Below the pieces are notes generated by a model, which searched no databases, was not told the origin of the DNA, and saw nothing but the letters and a program-made list of their open reading frames with translations. The translations under genes and the position numbers were made by a program. 64,000 nucleotides of DNA from Kordiimonas sp. SCSIO 12610 (GTDB taxonomy: Bacteria > Pseudomonadota > Alphaproteobacteria > Sphingomonadales > Kordiimonadaceae): contig NZ_CP073747.1 in the NCBI RefSeq assembly GCF_024398015.1, positions 186,001-250,000 on the forward strand, read 5' to 3'. Below, piece by piece: positions 32,461-43,387 of the stretch. The stretch's first letter is position 1, and each line of letters begins with the position of its first letter.

Positions 32461-35222
32461 GCAGCGGTCTCCTTCGCGCTTTTCTTTTTACGATTAAAGA
32501 TCGGCTCGTTTCGTGCTGCTTTTAGAAGTTTATCCTCAATATTTCGTAATCTGACTTTGTTGCTGATTTTCTGGCCTGTAAGGTCTTTGACATAAAAAAC
32601 GTCAACAGCTCTTTCCCCGTATGTCGCAACATGGGCTGAAAACAGGGATAGTTTCAAATGATAGAGTGTATATGCCAAGTCATACAAGAGGCCCGGGCGG
32701 TCCTTGGCATTCACTTCAATAACGGTAGATTGGTTTGATGCCCGGTTATCTATTAAGACAACAGGTTCTATGGTAAATGCGTCTTGCTTGGCGGCAAAAA
32801 CCGGTTTTTTATCGAGCTCTTGTTTGGACTTAATGGAACCATTAAGAGCCCCTAAAATTGTTTCTTCTAGTCGGTCTAATGATCGGCGGCTATCAAAGGC
32901 GGAACCATCCAGGGTTTGCAAGGTAAAATTCTCGATTGCCATTCCGTCTAATGAGGTATGAATTTTAGCGTCAACAATACTGGCACCGGCCACCCTAAGT
33001 GCCCCAACAACACGGGCAAACATGCCGGGGTGATCAGCCATATATACAGCTAGGCGCGTCATATCTTTTTCTACTTCAATACGCGCCGTAACACCAAAAG
33101 ACTCGTTGTTTTCATCAACGCGTTTGGTAAGCCGCGCATTTAAGGTATGCGTGTCGGTATTTTCTGCAATCCAATAGGCATCAGCCATACGTTTTGTAAA
33201 CGTAGTAACAGTGTCTTCTGGCCAATCATCCAGTCGTTCAGCGAGTGCGCTTTTTTTCATGTTCACTCGTTCAGAACGGTGGGTGTTTACGTGACCTGCT
33301 ACCAGAACTTCTTCGGCTGCTGAATATAAATCACGGAGAAGTTGCCCTTTCCAGGCGTTCCAGACGCCTGGGCCAACAGCGCGGATATCCACGACCGTTA
33401 AAACAAGCAATAACCTGAGCCGCTCAGGGCTTTTCACAATATCGCAGAAATCGAGAATTGTTTTATGATCCGAGAGGTCACGTTTGAATGCGGTATGGCT
33501 CATGAGTAAGTGATGAAGTACAAGCCACGCAACGGTTTCTGTTTCGCTGGCGTTTAACCCCAATCGCGGACAAAGAGACTGTGCAACCTCAGCACCAATA
33601 ACAGAATGGTCACCACCACGCCCTTTTGCAATGTCATGCAATAGCACCGCAACATACAAAACTCGTCTGGAGACGACTTTGTTAATAATCTTCGATGCGA
33701 GGGGATGGTCTTCCTCGAGCAGACCAGCTTCAATTTTTGCCGTAAGCCCAATCGCGCGAATGGTATGCTCGTCCACCGTATAGTGATGGTACATGTCATA
33801 TTGCATTTGGGCAACGACGCGTCCAAAATCGGGGATTAACTGGCCAAAAACTCCGGCTTCGTTCATTCTTCGCAGATTAATTTCTGCTGCATTTCTGGAG
33901 GTTAGAACCTCAATAAAATCCTGGTTGACGGAAGGGTCTTTTCTTATTTGATTATTCAACCGATTAAGGTTTTGTTTTATGGTCCGAATGGCGCTTGGAT
34001 GAATATCTAGCTTATGTTTGTCAGCGACTGCAAATATTCGGACCATATTTTCGGGTTTTTCGATCAGGTCGGACTCTTTGGAGACGTTTAAACGACCTTT
34101 TTGATTTATAAAACCGCTCACTCGTACTGTCCGTTTAAAACGATCCAAAAAAGCTGGTTTTTGCTGACGTTCTTCAAGGACCGCACAGAAAATACGTGTC
34201 AGGTCTCCGACTTGCTTGGCCACGAGAAAATAGTGTTTCATGAACCGTTCAACACCAGATGTACCTGGGTGATCTTTATAATTTAGTATTTCTGATAATT
34301 GTCGCTGCATATCGAAGCTCAACCGTTCTTCAGCCCGGTTGGCAATGAAATGCATGGCGACGCGAACGGTCCAAAGAAAAGACGTTGCTTTGTTATATTG
34401 GCGGTTCTCGTTTGCGGTTAGAATATTATTATCTACAGGGCTGTTTTCAGCCTTAGCACCATAAAGGTATCTGGCAATCCACCACATGGTTTGAAGATCC
34501 CGCAGGCCCCCCTTGCCATCCTTGATGTTCGGCTCAACTACGTATCGACTATCACCGAGTTTTTTATGCCTTTGGTCGCGCTCCGCTAGTTTTTCTTCAA
34601 CGAATTGCTTTCCTGTTGGTGCGACAACACGCCGGATAAATTTTCTTTCTGCTTCTTTGAATAGTTTTTGATCGCCCCAAAGATAACGGGCTTCCAGGAG
34701 TGAGGTTCTGATTGTCAGGTCTTCTTTGGCAAGTCGAACACAATCTGCGGGGGTCCGGGTTGCATGCCCGACTTTCAAGCCTAAATCCCACAAGACATAT
34801 AACATATACTCAACTACATTTTCGGCCCACGCGGTTGATTTGTATGGAATGATAAACAATAGATCCACATCAGAATAAGGAGCGAGCTCCCCGCGGCCAT
34901 AGCCACCAGTAGCAACAAGGCATAGACGTTCTGAAGCTGTGGCATTAGCGAGTGAAAAGACCTTTTCAGTTGTGAAGTCATAGAGGATACGTAACGTTTG
35001 GTCTGTTAAATATGATAAGGCAACAGCAACCTTTCGGCCGTTTTCCGCATCTTCATCAAAACGCCTTTTTACTTCGTTCCATCCGGTTTGGTAGTTGGTT
35101 TTAAGAATTTTTGTTAATTCGGTTTGCCATAAATGCGGTGCTGAGGTTTCGCACATTACATCGAGCTGAGTTATCATGTTTTTTCGATTGATAATTGCTC
35201 GGCGATTACGAATGTCAGACAT
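32457..35222 (-). CDS. glnD: PII uridylyltransferase/uridylyl-removing enzyme GlnD
   Basis: Cytosolic nitrogen sensor that adds UMP to PII proteins when glutamine is low and removes it when high; 921 residues. The nucleotidyltransferase motif is GGYGRGELAPYSDVDLL (about residues 106-122), the HD hydrolase motif LLHDIAKGRGGDH is at about 527, and two ACT domains start near 720 (LAVYMADHPGMFARVVGAL) and 832 (IEVNAKDRPGLLYDLAYTL). ATG 35222 is 10 bases after AAAGGTG; an in-frame TTG at 35231 is too close. mutS ends 21 bases upstream. Confidence 0.96.
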   Translation of the reverse strand: MSDIRNRRAIINRKNMITQLDVMCETSAPHLWQTELTKILKTNYQTGWNEVKRRFDEDAENGRKVAVALSYLTDQTLRILYDFTTEKVFSLANATASERLCLVATGGYGRGELAPYSDVDLLFIIPYKSTAWAENVVEYMLYVLWDLGLKVGHATRTPADCVRLAKEDLTIRTSLLEARYLWGDQKLFKEAERKFIRRVVAPTGKQFVEEKLAERDQRHKKLGDSRYVVEPNIKDGKGGLRDLQTMWWIARYLYGAKAENSPVDNNILTANENRQYNKATSFLWTVRVAMHFIANRAEERLSFDMQRQLSEILNYKDHPGTSGVERFMKHYFLVAKQVGDLTRIFCAVLEERQQKPAFLDRFKRTVRVSGFINQKGRLNVSKESDLIEKPENMVRIFAVADKHKLDIHPSAIRTIKQNLNRLNNQIRKDPSVNQDFIEVLTSRNAAEINLRRMNEAGVFGQLIPDFGRVVAQMQYDMYHHYTVDEHTIRAIGLTAKIEAGLLEEDHPLASKIINKVVSRRVLYVAVLLHDIAKGRGGDHSVIGAEVAQSLCPRLGLNASETETVAWLVLHHLLMSHTAFKRDLSDHKTILDFCDIVKSPERLRLLLVLTVVDIRAVGPGVWNAWKGQLLRDLYSAAEEVLVAGHVNTHRSERVNMKKSALAERLDDWPEDTVTTFTKRMADAYWIAENTDTHTLNARLTKRVDENNESFGVTARIEVEKDMTRLAVYMADHPGMFARVVGALRVAGASIVDAKIHTSLDGMAIENFTLQTLDGSAFDSRRSLDRLEETILGALNGSIKSKQELDKKPVFAAKQDAFTIEPVVLIDNRASNQSTVIEVNAKDRPGLLYDLAYTLYHLKLSLFSAHVATYGERAVDVFYVKDLTGQKISNKVRLRNIEDKLLKAARNEPIFNRKKKSAKETAA

Positions 35223-35243
35223 GTTTAACAAACACCTTTTAAA

Positions 35244-37973
35244 TTACTCGTCCTCAGACAAGCTAATGAGAGTGTATAATACGTCAAGAGCTTCGCGAGG
35301 CGATAGTTGATCCGGGTTAATATCTGCGAGCGTTTCCCTCAATGGATCATTTCCTGCTATTTGTGGCTCTTCATGGTCTGTAATAGTTTGAAATAACGGC
35401 AAATCGGTGACCAGACCGCGAACCTTGTCCCCTTTGTCACTAACCTCAAGGTGGGCGAGGACCTGACGTGCGCGTGTGATTACCCTTGGTGGAAGACCTG
35501 CCAGTTTTGCGACCTGAATTCCATAGGAGCGATCTGCGGCACCCTTTCCAACTTCGTGAAGAAAGATCACTTCGCCTTTCCATTCGCGAACTTGCATACT
35601 GTGTAGGGATAGCGCTTCCAAGGTTTCTTTGAGCGCGGTTAGTTCGTGATAGTGCGTGGCAAATAAAGCGCGGGATTGGTTGATATTGTGAAGGTTTTCA
35701 ACCGCTGCCCAAGCAATTGACAGGCCATCGTATGTTGCTGTTCCTCGACCAATTTCATCCAAAATCACTAATGATCGTGGACCTGCCTGATTGAGGATCG
35801 CGGCGGTTTCAACCATTTCTACCATGAAAGTAGATCGGCCATGCGCCAGATCGTCTGCTGCACCAACACGGCTGAAGAGTTTATCAACCACACCAATATG
35901 AGCGCTCGTTGCAGGAACATAGGCGCCTATTTGAGCTAATATAGCAATCAGGGCATTTTGTCTTAGAAAAGTACTTTTACCTGCCATGTTAGGCCCGGTA
36001 ATCAGCCAAAGTCTTTCATCGGGGTTTAAGTCGCAGTCATTTGCAATGAATTGACTGTTGTTACTTCTCTCTAGCGCATTCTCGACAACAGGGTGTCTAC
36101 CACCTTGTATATCAAACGCTAAACCGTCATCAACAACTGGGCGTGTGTAATTTTTAATGTCTGCGAGGTGCGCAAGCGCAGATAATACATCAATATTTGC
36201 GGTGGCTTCAGCCGCTAACGAAATTGGGTATGACTCTGCTAAAACTTTCGTTGCCAATTGTTGGAAGATATCCTGCTCGAGCGCCAGGGCACGGTCTGCG
36301 GCCTCAGAAATTTTTCCAGCCAACTTCGAGAGGTCAGTCGTTGAAAACCGTACGGCATTTGCAAGCGTTTGTCGGTGAATGAAGGTTTCATTCAGCGGTG
36401 GCGCCATTAATTTATCAGCTTGTTTAGCTGGTAAATCTACATGATATCCAAGCACATTATTATGTTTGATCTTTAGGGAATTAATACCGGTTTCCTGCTG
36501 ATAGCGCCCTTCAAGGTTAGCGATCAGTTGGCGGCTTTCATCTCGGAGTGTTCTAAACTCATCAAGCGCGGCGTTATATCCTTTTGCAATGAAACCACCA
36601 TCACGCGTTATTAACGGAGGATCCGTTACTAATGCATGATCAAGTTCATCACTAAGCACATAGTGTGTGCCCAGATCTTCCTGGATAGCGGCAATTATGG
36701 AAAGTGCCTCATCAAAATTATTAGCGCTATTATTCAGTAACGTACCTAATTGGTGCGCGGCCTCTAATCCATTCTTTATTGCCAATAGGTCGCGCGGCCC
36801 GGCGCGCTCCATCGCAACTCTTGCAAGCGCCCTTTCCATATCAGGCGTGGATTTCAAAATATCTCTAACATCCTGAATTAAGGGTAAGCGTTCGATAAAA
36901 TATTGAACCGCATCAAGGCGCTCATTAACTCTTACAGGGTCTGTCAGGGGGGCTGACAGGCGCTTGGACAATAGGCGGGCGCCAGGTCCGGTTACGGTTT
37001 GATCAATGGTCGAAAGCAAGCTGCCTGCTGTGTCACCGGTTTGTGTCCGAACAAGCTCCAGGCTGCGACGGGTAGCGACATCAATCAGCATACTTCCATC
37101 GCTTGATAGCCGTTTAGGAGGATATAGTTTGGGTAGGTTGCCTTTTTGCGTGTCCTCTAGATATGCAATTAACCCTGCGGCGGCTGTTAGGTCAGCACGG
37201 GTAAAAGAAGCAAAGCCATCTAGTGTGGAAACGTCAAATATTTGCTCCAGTTTTTTAGTGCCTGTCTGGCTACTGAAACTTGATGCAGTGTACGGGCTAA
37301 CAACTGACCTCCAGTCAAATAGAGCCGTGTTAAACTCTTCATGATCCATCAGTGTTTCACTGATTAGGATTTCGCCCGGGTTCAACCGCGCTAAATCACC
37401 GTCGAGCCTTGATATTTTTGTTGGGAGAATAAAAAATTCCCCTGTTGATATATCTGTAACCGCGAGGCTTATGAAATTCTGTGCTTGGCCGATAGCGACA
37501 AGATAATTATGGCTTCGGGCATCGAGTAAATTATCTTCCGTTAATGTGCCTGGTGTAACTAAGCGTACGACTTCCCTACGGACTACAGATTTTGACCCAC
37601 GTTTTTTTGCTTCTGCCGGGTCTTCTGTTTGTTCGCAAACTGCTACTTTAAAAGACTTTTTTATAAGTCGTGCCAGATAATTTTCAGCAGCATGCACAGG
37701 AACACCTGCCATAGGGATATCTGCACCTGCGTGTTTTCCCCGTTTGGTTAATGTAATGTCGAGAGCGCTTGCGGCTCGCTCTGCATCGTCAAAAAACAAC
37801 TCATAGAAATCGCCCATGCGATAAAAAAGCAGACAATCAGGATAGTCCGCCTTAATTTGCATATACTGGGCCATCATTGGTGTTGCGCTCGGGTCTTCGG
37901 ACGCTATGTGCCATTTGTTTTTCTTTTGAGCACTGTTGTTTGTCTCAGATACAGTATTTGTGGCCGCAGTCAT
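35244..37973 (-). CDS. mutS: DNA mismatch repair protein MutS
   Basis: Recognises mismatches and starts methyl-directed or nick-directed repair. About 909 residues from ATG 37973. The mismatch-binding start [13 protein letters not shown] and [17 protein letters not shown] (Phe of the F-x-E motif) is present, as is the ATPase Walker [14 protein letters not shown] (about residue 658), [18 protein letters not shown], and the His-containing FATHYHELT. An upstream ATG at 38006 gives an 11-residue extension; neither start has a strong site. Divergent from the malic enzyme gene; glnD and murJ follow. Confidence 0.95.
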   Translation of the reverse strand: MTAATNTVSETNNSAQKKNKWHIASEDPSATPMMAQYMQIKADYPDCLLFYRMGDFYELFFDDAERAASALDITLTKRGKHAGADIPMAGVPVHAAENYLARLIKKSFKVAVCEQTEDPAEAKKRGSKSVVRREVVRLVTPGTLTEDNLLDARSHNYLVAIGQAQNFISLAVTDISTGEFFILPTKISRLDGDLARLNPGEILISETLMDHEEFNTALFDWRSVVSPYTASSFSSQTGTKKLEQIFDVSTLDGFASFTRADLTAAAGLIAYLEDTQKGNLPKLYPPKRLSSDGSMLIDVATRRSLELVRTQTGDTAGSLLSTIDQTVTGPGARLLSKRLSAPLTDPVRVNERLDAVQYFIERLPLIQDVRDILKSTPDMERALARVAMERAGPRDLLAIKNGLEAAHQLGTLLNNSANNFDEALSIIAAIQEDLGTHYVLSDELDHALVTDPPLITRDGGFIAKGYNAALDEFRTLRDESRQLIANLEGRYQQETGINSLKIKHNNVLGYHVDLPAKQADKLMAPPLNETFIHRQTLANAVRFSTTDLSKLAGKISEAADRALALEQDIFQQLATKVLAESYPISLAAEATANIDVLSALAHLADIKNYTRPVVDDGLAFDIQGGRHPVVENALERSNNSQFIANDCDLNPDERLWLITGPNMAGKSTFLRQNALIAILAQIGAYVPATSAHIGVVDKLFSRVGAADDLAHGRSTFMVEMVETAAILNQAGPRSLVILDEIGRGTATYDGLSIAWAAVENLHNINQSRALFATHYHELTALKETLEALSLHSMQVREWKGEVIFLHEVGKGAADRSYGIQVAKLAGLPPRVITRARQVLAHLEVSDKGDKVRGLVTDLPLFQTITDHEEPQIAGNDPLRETLADINPDQLSPREALDVLYTLISLSEDE

Positions 37974-38180
37974 ATTTTTGATTATCTCACAGATCAAAAT
38001 GTCCATACCATCTTGTGATTAATTACAAAATGGAGTGTGTTTTTTCTGACTATTATCTATGGTGCCCCCATGGTAACAATCAATATATTTTGTTTTAAAT
38101 CATTCTTCTATATATCGCCAGTCTGGATAATGCGATTTCTTGAATTGAATGCAGTTAGATCGACACTTTAAGGATAAATA

Positions 38181-40466
38181 ATGGTTGATAAATCATCCAA
38201 ATTTACAGACGCAGAAGCCCTTCGTTTTCATAGTTCTGGACGCCCTGGAAAGCTGGAAGTAACACCGTCTAAGCCCATGGCTACGCAGCGTGATTTGTCG
38301 CTTGCCTACAGCCCTGGTGTTGCGGTGCCAGTGAAGGAAATCGCGGCAGACCCTGACACGGCGTACGATTATACCAGCAAAGGTAATTTGGTTGCAGTTA
38401 TTTCTAACGGTACTGCAATTCTGGGGCTTGGTAACCTTGGTGCGCAAGCGTCTAAGCCGGTTATGGAAGGGAAAGCCGTTCTCTTTAAGCGTTTTGCTGA
38501 TGTGGACTCAATCGACCTTGAAGTTGACAGTGAAGACATTGATGAATTTATCAATTGTGTGAAATTATTGGGGCCGAGTTTTGGCGGCATCAATCTGGAA
38601 GATATTGGTGCACCGGCGTGTTTTATAATTGAGCAACGCCTGCGGGAGATGATGGATATCCCGGTATTTCATGATGATCAGCATGGTACTGCAATCATTA
38701 CAGCGGCTGGCTTTATAAATGCACTGGATTTAACGGGCCGCGACATGAAAAACACCAAAATTGTTGCCGTTGGTGCGGGTGCTGCCTGTATTGCCTGTAT
38801 CGAACTTATTAAAGCGATGGGTGTCCCGCATGAGAATGTAACGATAATCGACCGCACGGGCGTGATCTATGAAGGGCGAAGTGAAGGCATGAATCAGTGG
38901 AAGTCTGCTCATGCTATTAAAACTGATGCACGTACGCTTGATGATGCGATTAAAGGCGCTGATGTATTAATTGGTTTATCGGCAGCCGGCACTATTTCGC
39001 AGGATATGGTTTTAGAAATGGCGGAAAAGCCTATTATTTTTGCGATGGCAAATCCTGATCCCGAGATTACACCAGAAGATGTTAAAGCCGTGCGTCCGGA
39101 TGCAATTGTTGCTACTGGGCGCTCTGATTATCCTAATCAGGTCAATAATGTTCTTGGCTTTCCTTACATTTTCCGCGGTGCTTTGGATGTCAGGGCACGT
39201 ACTATTAATGAAGAAATGAAAATTGCCGCGGCCAATGCCCTTGCAGAGTTAGCAAGAGAGGATGTCCCTGATGAAGTTGCTGCTGCCTATGGTACACGCC
39301 CGCATTATGGTGCCGACTATATTATTCCTGCGCCGTTTGATCCGCGCCTAATTCGCGCTGTACCCCTGAAGGTTGCCAAAGCCGCGATGGATACGGGTGT
39401 CGCGAGAAAACCAATAGAAGACCTAGATGCCTATGCGCGCTCGCTTTCAGCACGTTTGGACCCAACGGTTGATACACTGTCTTCTATGTTTGAAGATTTG
39501 AAACGTAAAGCACCACGGCGCGTTGTTTTCGCAGAAGCTGAGGAAGATAAGGTTTTACGGGCTGCAGTTAGTTTCAAAAACGAAGGATATGGAATACCGG
39601 TATTGGTGGGGTATGAAGCCCCTATTCGTGAAAAACTCCGGGATATGGGAATTGAAGCAGATGGCTTTGAAATCAGGAACGCAGCAAATACCAAGCGCAG
39701 TGACTATTACATTGAGTATCTCTATGAACGTTTAAATCGCAGAGGTTTTCTACTGCGTGACATCAAGCGATTGGTTAACCGCGACCGAAATGTGTTCTCT
39801 GCTTGTATGGTTGCTACAGGCGATGCGGATGCGATGGTAACAGGGGTTACCCGTCATTATTGGCGTGCGTTGAAAAATGTTCGGCGGGTGATTGATCCGC
39901 TTCCGGGTAAACGGCCGTTTGGAATGTCAATCATTGTCACCAAAGGGCGGACTGTCTTTATGGCTGACACGACTGTGAATGAAAGCCCGACAGCAGAAGA
40001 TTTGGCTGAAATCGCTGAAGTGGCTGCTGATTATGTACGCCGATTGGGTCATGATCCACGTGTTGCCTTTTTATCCTTCTCAAATTTCGGTAACCCGCCG
40101 TCCAAAAAGACAAAACATATTCAGCGTGCAGTAGAAATCCTCGATGAAAAAGGTGTTACATTTGAATATGATGGTGAAATGCAGGCGGATGTTGCTTTAA
40201 ACGAGGAGTTGCGTGAGTTATATCCGTTCAGCAAACTTTCTGGGCCGGCCAACTTGTTGATTATGCCAGCACTTCATTCTGCCAATATTGCTTATAAATT
40301 ACTTGCTGAATTAGGCGGCGGTAAAGTGATTGGTCCTGTATTGCTGGGGATGAGCCATTCAATTCAGATTGCCCGTGTGCAATCAACAGCATCAGACCTT
40401 GTCAATATTGCAGGTTTTGCTGCAAGTACCGCAGGTGTGCTTGAGCAAATCAGGGAAGACAGCTGA
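38181..40466 (+). CDS. maeB: NADP-dependent malic enzyme fused to a phosphotransacetylase-like domain
   Basis: Decarboxylates malate to pyruvate, generating NADPH, 761 residues. Malic enzyme domain about residues 1-430: SLAYSPGVAVPVKEIA, DIGAPACFIIEQRLRE, FHDDQHGTAI and VAVGAGAACIACIEL (NADP fold), MANPDPEITPED. The C-terminal half (from about 445, RRVVFAEAEEDKVLRAA) resembles phosphate acetyltransferase and is regulatory, binding acetyl-CoA, in MaeB relatives. A TTAAGGA site precedes ATG. Convergent with the sigma-54 activator, with 12 bases between stops. Confidence 0.95.
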   Translation: MVDKSSKFTDAEALRFHSSGRPGKLEVTPSKPMATQRDLSLAYSPGVAVPVKEIAADPDTAYDYTSKGNLVAVISNGTAILGLGNLGAQASKPVMEGKAVLFKRFADVDSIDLEVDSEDIDEFINCVKLLGPSFGGINLEDIGAPACFIIEQRLREMMDIPVFHDDQHGTAIITAAGFINALDLTGRDMKNTKIVAVGAGAACIACIELIKAMGVPHENVTIIDRTGVIYEGRSEGMNQWKSAHAIKTDARTLDDAIKGADVLIGLSAAGTISQDMVLEMAEKPIIFAMANPDPEITPEDVKAVRPDAIVATGRSDYPNQVNNVLGFPYIFRGALDVRARTINEEMKIAAANALAELAREDVPDEVAAAYGTRPHYGADYIIPAPFDPRLIRAVPLKVAKAAMDTGVARKPIEDLDAYARSLSARLDPTVDTLSSMFEDLKRKAPRRVVFAEAEEDKVLRAAVSFKNEGYGIPVLVGYEAPIREKLRDMGIEADGFEIRNAANTKRSDYYIEYLYERLNRRGFLLRDIKRLVNRDRNVFSACMVATGDADAMVTGVTRHYWRALKNVRRVIDPLPGKRPFGMSIIVTKGRTVFMADTTVNESPTAEDLAEIAEVAADYVRRLGHDPRVAFLSFSNFGNPPSKKTKHIQRAVEILDEKGVTFEYDGEMQADVALNEELRELYPFSKLSGPANLLIMPALHSANIAYKLLAELGGGKVIGPVLLGMSHSIQIARVQSTASDLVNIAGFAASTAGVLEQIREDS

Positions 40467-40478
40467 CATTAAAATTGG

Positions 40479-41894
40479 TCAGGACTGATTCCAGGATTTA
40501 ATTTTGCGGTAGAGTGTCGATGGGTTCACATCGAGTTTCTCTGCCGCAGCACCAACCTTACCATCACATAATTTAATTGCATGCTCGATAAGTTTTCGCT
40601 CCGATAGAGCGAGAGGCCAAATATCTTGTGCAGTTTTAGGAATAGGGATCAGATCGTTTGGTGTTACTGTTGATGTTTGCGGTGACTGTAACGTGCTTTT
40701 GTGGCTGGCAACCGGACGGGTGGGACCAATAAGAGGGGTCAACATCTCGCCCGTTAATGTTGGTCCGTGGTTTAAGACAACTGCGCTTTGAATTACGTTA
40801 CCAAGCTCCCGAACATTTCCGGGCCAAGAATGTGATAACAGTCGGTCTTTGGCGCTATTGTCGATGCCGTCAAACGACTTCCCTTCTTCTTCCGCGTAGG
40901 CTTTCAATAGGCTGTTTGCGATCAGGATCACATCATTTTCACGCTCTCTAAGCGGAGGCAGATGAATTGGAATAACATGTAATCGATAATAGAGATCTTC
41001 ACGAAAACGTCCGGCAAGCACCTCTTCCCAGGGTAGTCTGTTGGTTGCGCACACAAATCGGACATTGACCACCTGTGTTACATTACTGCCAACAGGGGCT
41101 ATTTGCCCGGTTTGGATGAAGCGCAATAATTTGGCTTGTAAATCCATCGGCATTTCGCATATTTCATCGAGAAATAAAGTACCACCATCAGCGCGAAGGG
41201 CAGCACCTTCCCGGTCTTCGGTGGCTCCTGTAAACGCCCCGCGTTTGTGTCCAAAAATCTCGCTTTCAATTAAATTGGCCGGAATGGCGGCACAGTTTAA
41301 GGCAACAAAGTTTTTATTGGTGCGCGGACTGGTTTGATGAATAGCTTCTGCACACAGTTCCTTACCAGTACCAGACTCCCCAACAATAAATACGCTTGCT
41401 TTTGAGGGGGCGGCATCATTAATCATGCGGTAAACAGCAGCCATGGGAGAACTATCACCGATAAATCGACCCAATGTTTTTGGTTTCTGTCCTTCATACT
41501 TTTCCACCAGTGAAGCCAGGCGATAGATTTCAAGGGCATTTTTAGCGGTCGTGCTTAGTCGGTCTGCGTTAAAGGGCTTGAGGATAAAGTCGCTTGCTCC
41601 CTCTTGCATAGCTTCAACAGCGATTGCAACAGACCCATGCGCTGTTATCACAATGATCTGGGCCTTATTCCCTTCTTGCTTTAGGCGGCGTAATATATCG
41701 AGGCCATCCATATCTGGTAGCTTGAGGTCGAGAAAAATTACCGGCGGGTTATGGTTCGCGATTTTCTCAATGGCGTCCTTTCCGGTTTCTGCAATGAGTA
41801 CCTCATGGCCTAGTGGTTTCAGGTAGGCTTGATAGGTGAGTGCGAGAGTTGGACTATCCTCGACGATCAGAATTGTTGCATCTTGGTTTTGCAC
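40479..41894 (-). CDS. Sigma-54-dependent response regulator (NtrC/LuxO-like)
   Basis: A 471-residue two-component activator. Receiver domain about residues 5-120 with phosphorylatable D56 in VIFLDLKLPD, AAA+ domain about 145-370 with Walker A GESGTGKE (172-179) and the sigma-54-contact loop GAFTGA (219-224), arginine finger region FREDLYYRL, and a C-terminal FIS-type HTH (KVGAAAEKLDVNPSTLYRKI). Activates RpoN promoters; the rpoN gene is 6 kb away. No histidine kinase is adjacent, so it is an orphan. GTG 41894 has GAGAG 7 bases upstream. Targets unknown. Confidence 0.92.
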   Translation of the reverse strand: MQNQDATILIVEDSPTLALTYQAYLKPLGHEVLIAETGKDAIEKIANHNPPVIFLDLKLPDMDGLDILRRLKQEGNKAQIIVITAHGSVAIAVEAMQEGASDFILKPFNADRLSTTAKNALEIYRLASLVEKYEGQKPKTLGRFIGDSSPMAAVYRMINDAAPSKASVFIVGESGTGKELCAEAIHQTSPRTNKNFVALNCAAIPANLIESEIFGHKRGAFTGATEDREGAALRADGGTLFLDEICEMPMDLQAKLLRFIQTGQIAPVGSNVTQVVNVRFVCATNRLPWEEVLAGRFREDLYYRLHVIPIHLPPLRERENDVILIANSLLKAYAEEEGKSFDGIDNSAKDRLLSHSWPGNVRELGNVIQSAVVLNHGPTLTGEMLTPLIGPTRPVASHKSTLQSPQTSTVTPNDLIPIPKTAQDIWPLALSERKLIEHAIKLCDGKVGAAAEKLDVNPSTLYRKIKSWNQS

Positions 41895-42003
41895 AAAATG
41901 GCTCTCTTACAGATTTCAAAATACGTTTCGTATAATATTCAAAACAATAACGCGTTGTTTAATCGGCTGCAAAGATTTATACGTTTCATTTACATTTACC
42001 CAC

Positions 42004-42009
42004 TATAAT
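42004..42009 (+). promoter_or_regulatory. Candidate -10 for the PilZ gene
   Basis: A perfect TATAAT lies 40 bases before the PilZ ATG at 42050; no convincing -35 hexamer is seen at 17 or 18 bases (ACGTTT). Confidence 0.3.
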
Positions 42010-42049
42010 GCGGTATTAGTCCAAAGAACATTATGCATGATGAAATTTT

Positions 42050-42391
42050 ATGACGACTCAAGATATGCCTGATATTGAAGCTGATAATGATGCAGCTAAT
42101 CGCAGGGGGTTCAAGCGACGGTCAGTTTTGTGGCCAGCGACAATCTCGGTAGCGAGTTATGATTTTTCGTGTCAGGTATGGAATCTGTCGCTGGGCGGCG
42201 CTCGGGTTCGGGTTGATATACCACTTCGTGTAGGCGCGGAAGTTTCCTTGTCTGTAATGTCTCGCGCTTCAATTCCTGCCGTAATCGCCTGGACCGAAGA
42301 CGAAGCTCTGGGGTTAGCGTTTCAAGCTGACTCAGATGAAATTCGCTCGCTATTTGAAGACCGGTTACATATTCTGGGAATCGATGGTTAA
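42050..42391 (+). CDS. PilZ-domain c-di-GMP-binding protein
   Basis: A 113-residue single PilZ domain, a receptor for cyclic di-GMP. The two binding motifs are present: RxxxR in RRGFKRR (R19 to R23) and N-x-S-x-x-G in NLSLGG (45-50). Acidic N-terminal 17 residues. Such stand-alone PilZ proteins act on motility, adhesion or polysaccharide systems; the target is unknown. Divergent from the sigma-54 activator. A c-di-GMP phosphodiesterase is encoded at 53-55.5 kb. Confidence 0.88.
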   Translation: MTTQDMPDIEADNDAANRRGFKRRSVLWPATISVASYDFSCQVWNLSLGGARVRVDIPLRVGAEVSLSVMSRASIPAVIAWTEDEALGLAFQADSDEIRSLFEDRLHILGIDG

Positions 42392-42405
42392 TACCCTACT
42401 TTGAT

Positions 42406-42738
42406 TTGGAGTATCCTCCTATTCGTCTTGCTTCAAAATTATGGATCGATGCCCATATCCGTGCCTGTTTTGGCAAAGGACTTCCTGCATTTGTTGTTCA
42501 CAAAGGTGATGTGGAACGCGGTGGGGTCATAATCAAAGTCGATAGATTTGACGCGGGTATCCTTGTATTTGAACGCACAACAACCTTCGAAGGGGACACC
42601 GTTTGGGCAAAACGCGGGCCTGATAACGGTATGAACGCCCAAGAAGCTCAGCAAATAATCGATAAACGACTTAAATTCGACAGTGACTGTTGGGTTGTTG
42701 AAATTGAAGACATGAGGAGTGTCTATCATTTGGAATAA
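42406..42738 (+). CDS. DUF1491 family protein
   Basis: A 110-residue protein of DUF1491, restricted mainly to Alphaproteobacteria and of unknown function. Family features: LASKLWIDAHIRACFGKGLPA, VVHKGDVERGGVIIKVDRF, ERTTTFEGDTVW and CWVVEIEDMR. The start must be TTG at 42406; no Met precedes NGMNAQ and the frame is closed at 42355. It precedes def, a common neighbourhood in the class. Confidence 0.88.
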   Translation: MEYPPIRLASKLWIDAHIRACFGKGLPAFVVHKGDVERGGVIIKVDRFDAGILVFERTTTFEGDTVWAKRGPDNGMNAQEAQQIIDKRLKFDSDCWVVEIEDMRSVYHLE

Positions 42739-42824
42739 GCGGCCTTGAATTCCGCAGAAAACTTGACTAATCATTTCCATATACCTAGTTACAGCCTTGT
42801 AAAACAGGTAAATATGGAAAGCCA

Positions 42825-43343
42825 ATGTCGAAACTTGATATTATCTCGGTACCAGATCCACTTTTAAAAACGGTTTCAGATCCGATTGGAACTGTTGATG
42901 ACGATCTGCGGAAATTCATGGATAATATGCTGGAAACTATGTATTCAGCGCCTGGTATTGGCCTGGCCGCTATTCAGGTTGCAGTTCCAAAACGTGTCAT
43001 CGTTGTTGATACAGAAGGTGACGCAGAAAACCCTCAGCCTCTTTTTCTTGTAAATCCGGAAATCACATGGTCTTCGCCAGAATTCAACATCTATAATGAA
43101 GGGTGTTTGTCTGTGCCCGAACATTATGCAGAGGTTGAAAGGCCAGAAAGCGTTAAAGTTAAGTATCTGGATTATAATGGGAAAGAACAAGAACAGCTAA
43201 TGGATGGCCTCACCGCTACATGTGTCCAACATGAAATCGATCATTTAAACGGTGTTGTTTTTATCGACTATTTATCACGGCTACGCAGAAATATGATCAT
43301 TAAGAAGGTGGCCAAAGCAACAAAAGAAACGGTGGCGCTTTAA
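42825..43343 (+). CDS. def: Peptide deformylase
   Basis: Removes the formyl group from nascent N-formylmethionine, 172 residues. Metal-site motifs: GIGLAAIQ (44-51), EGCLS (92-96, Cys ligand) and HEIDH (136-140). GGAAA precedes the ATG. It heads def-fmt-truA, with the fmt start 44 bases later. Confidence 0.97.
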   Translation: MSKLDIISVPDPLLKTVSDPIGTVDDDLRKFMDNMLETMYSAPGIGLAAIQVAVPKRVIVVDTEGDAENPQPLFLVNPEITWSSPEFNIYNEGCLSVPEHYAEVERPESVKVKYLDYNGKEQEQLMDGLTATCVQHEIDHLNGVVFIDYLSRLRRNMIIKKVAKATKETVAL

Positions 43344-43387
43344 ATCTGACCCTGTTTCTAGAATTACAACACTAAAGGGAAAATATT

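Noticed and set aside
41836-42072. 78-codon plus-strand open frame at the sigma-54 activator start
   Set aside because: Antisense to the activator N-terminus and its promoter, and overlaps PilZ start; no supporting signal.
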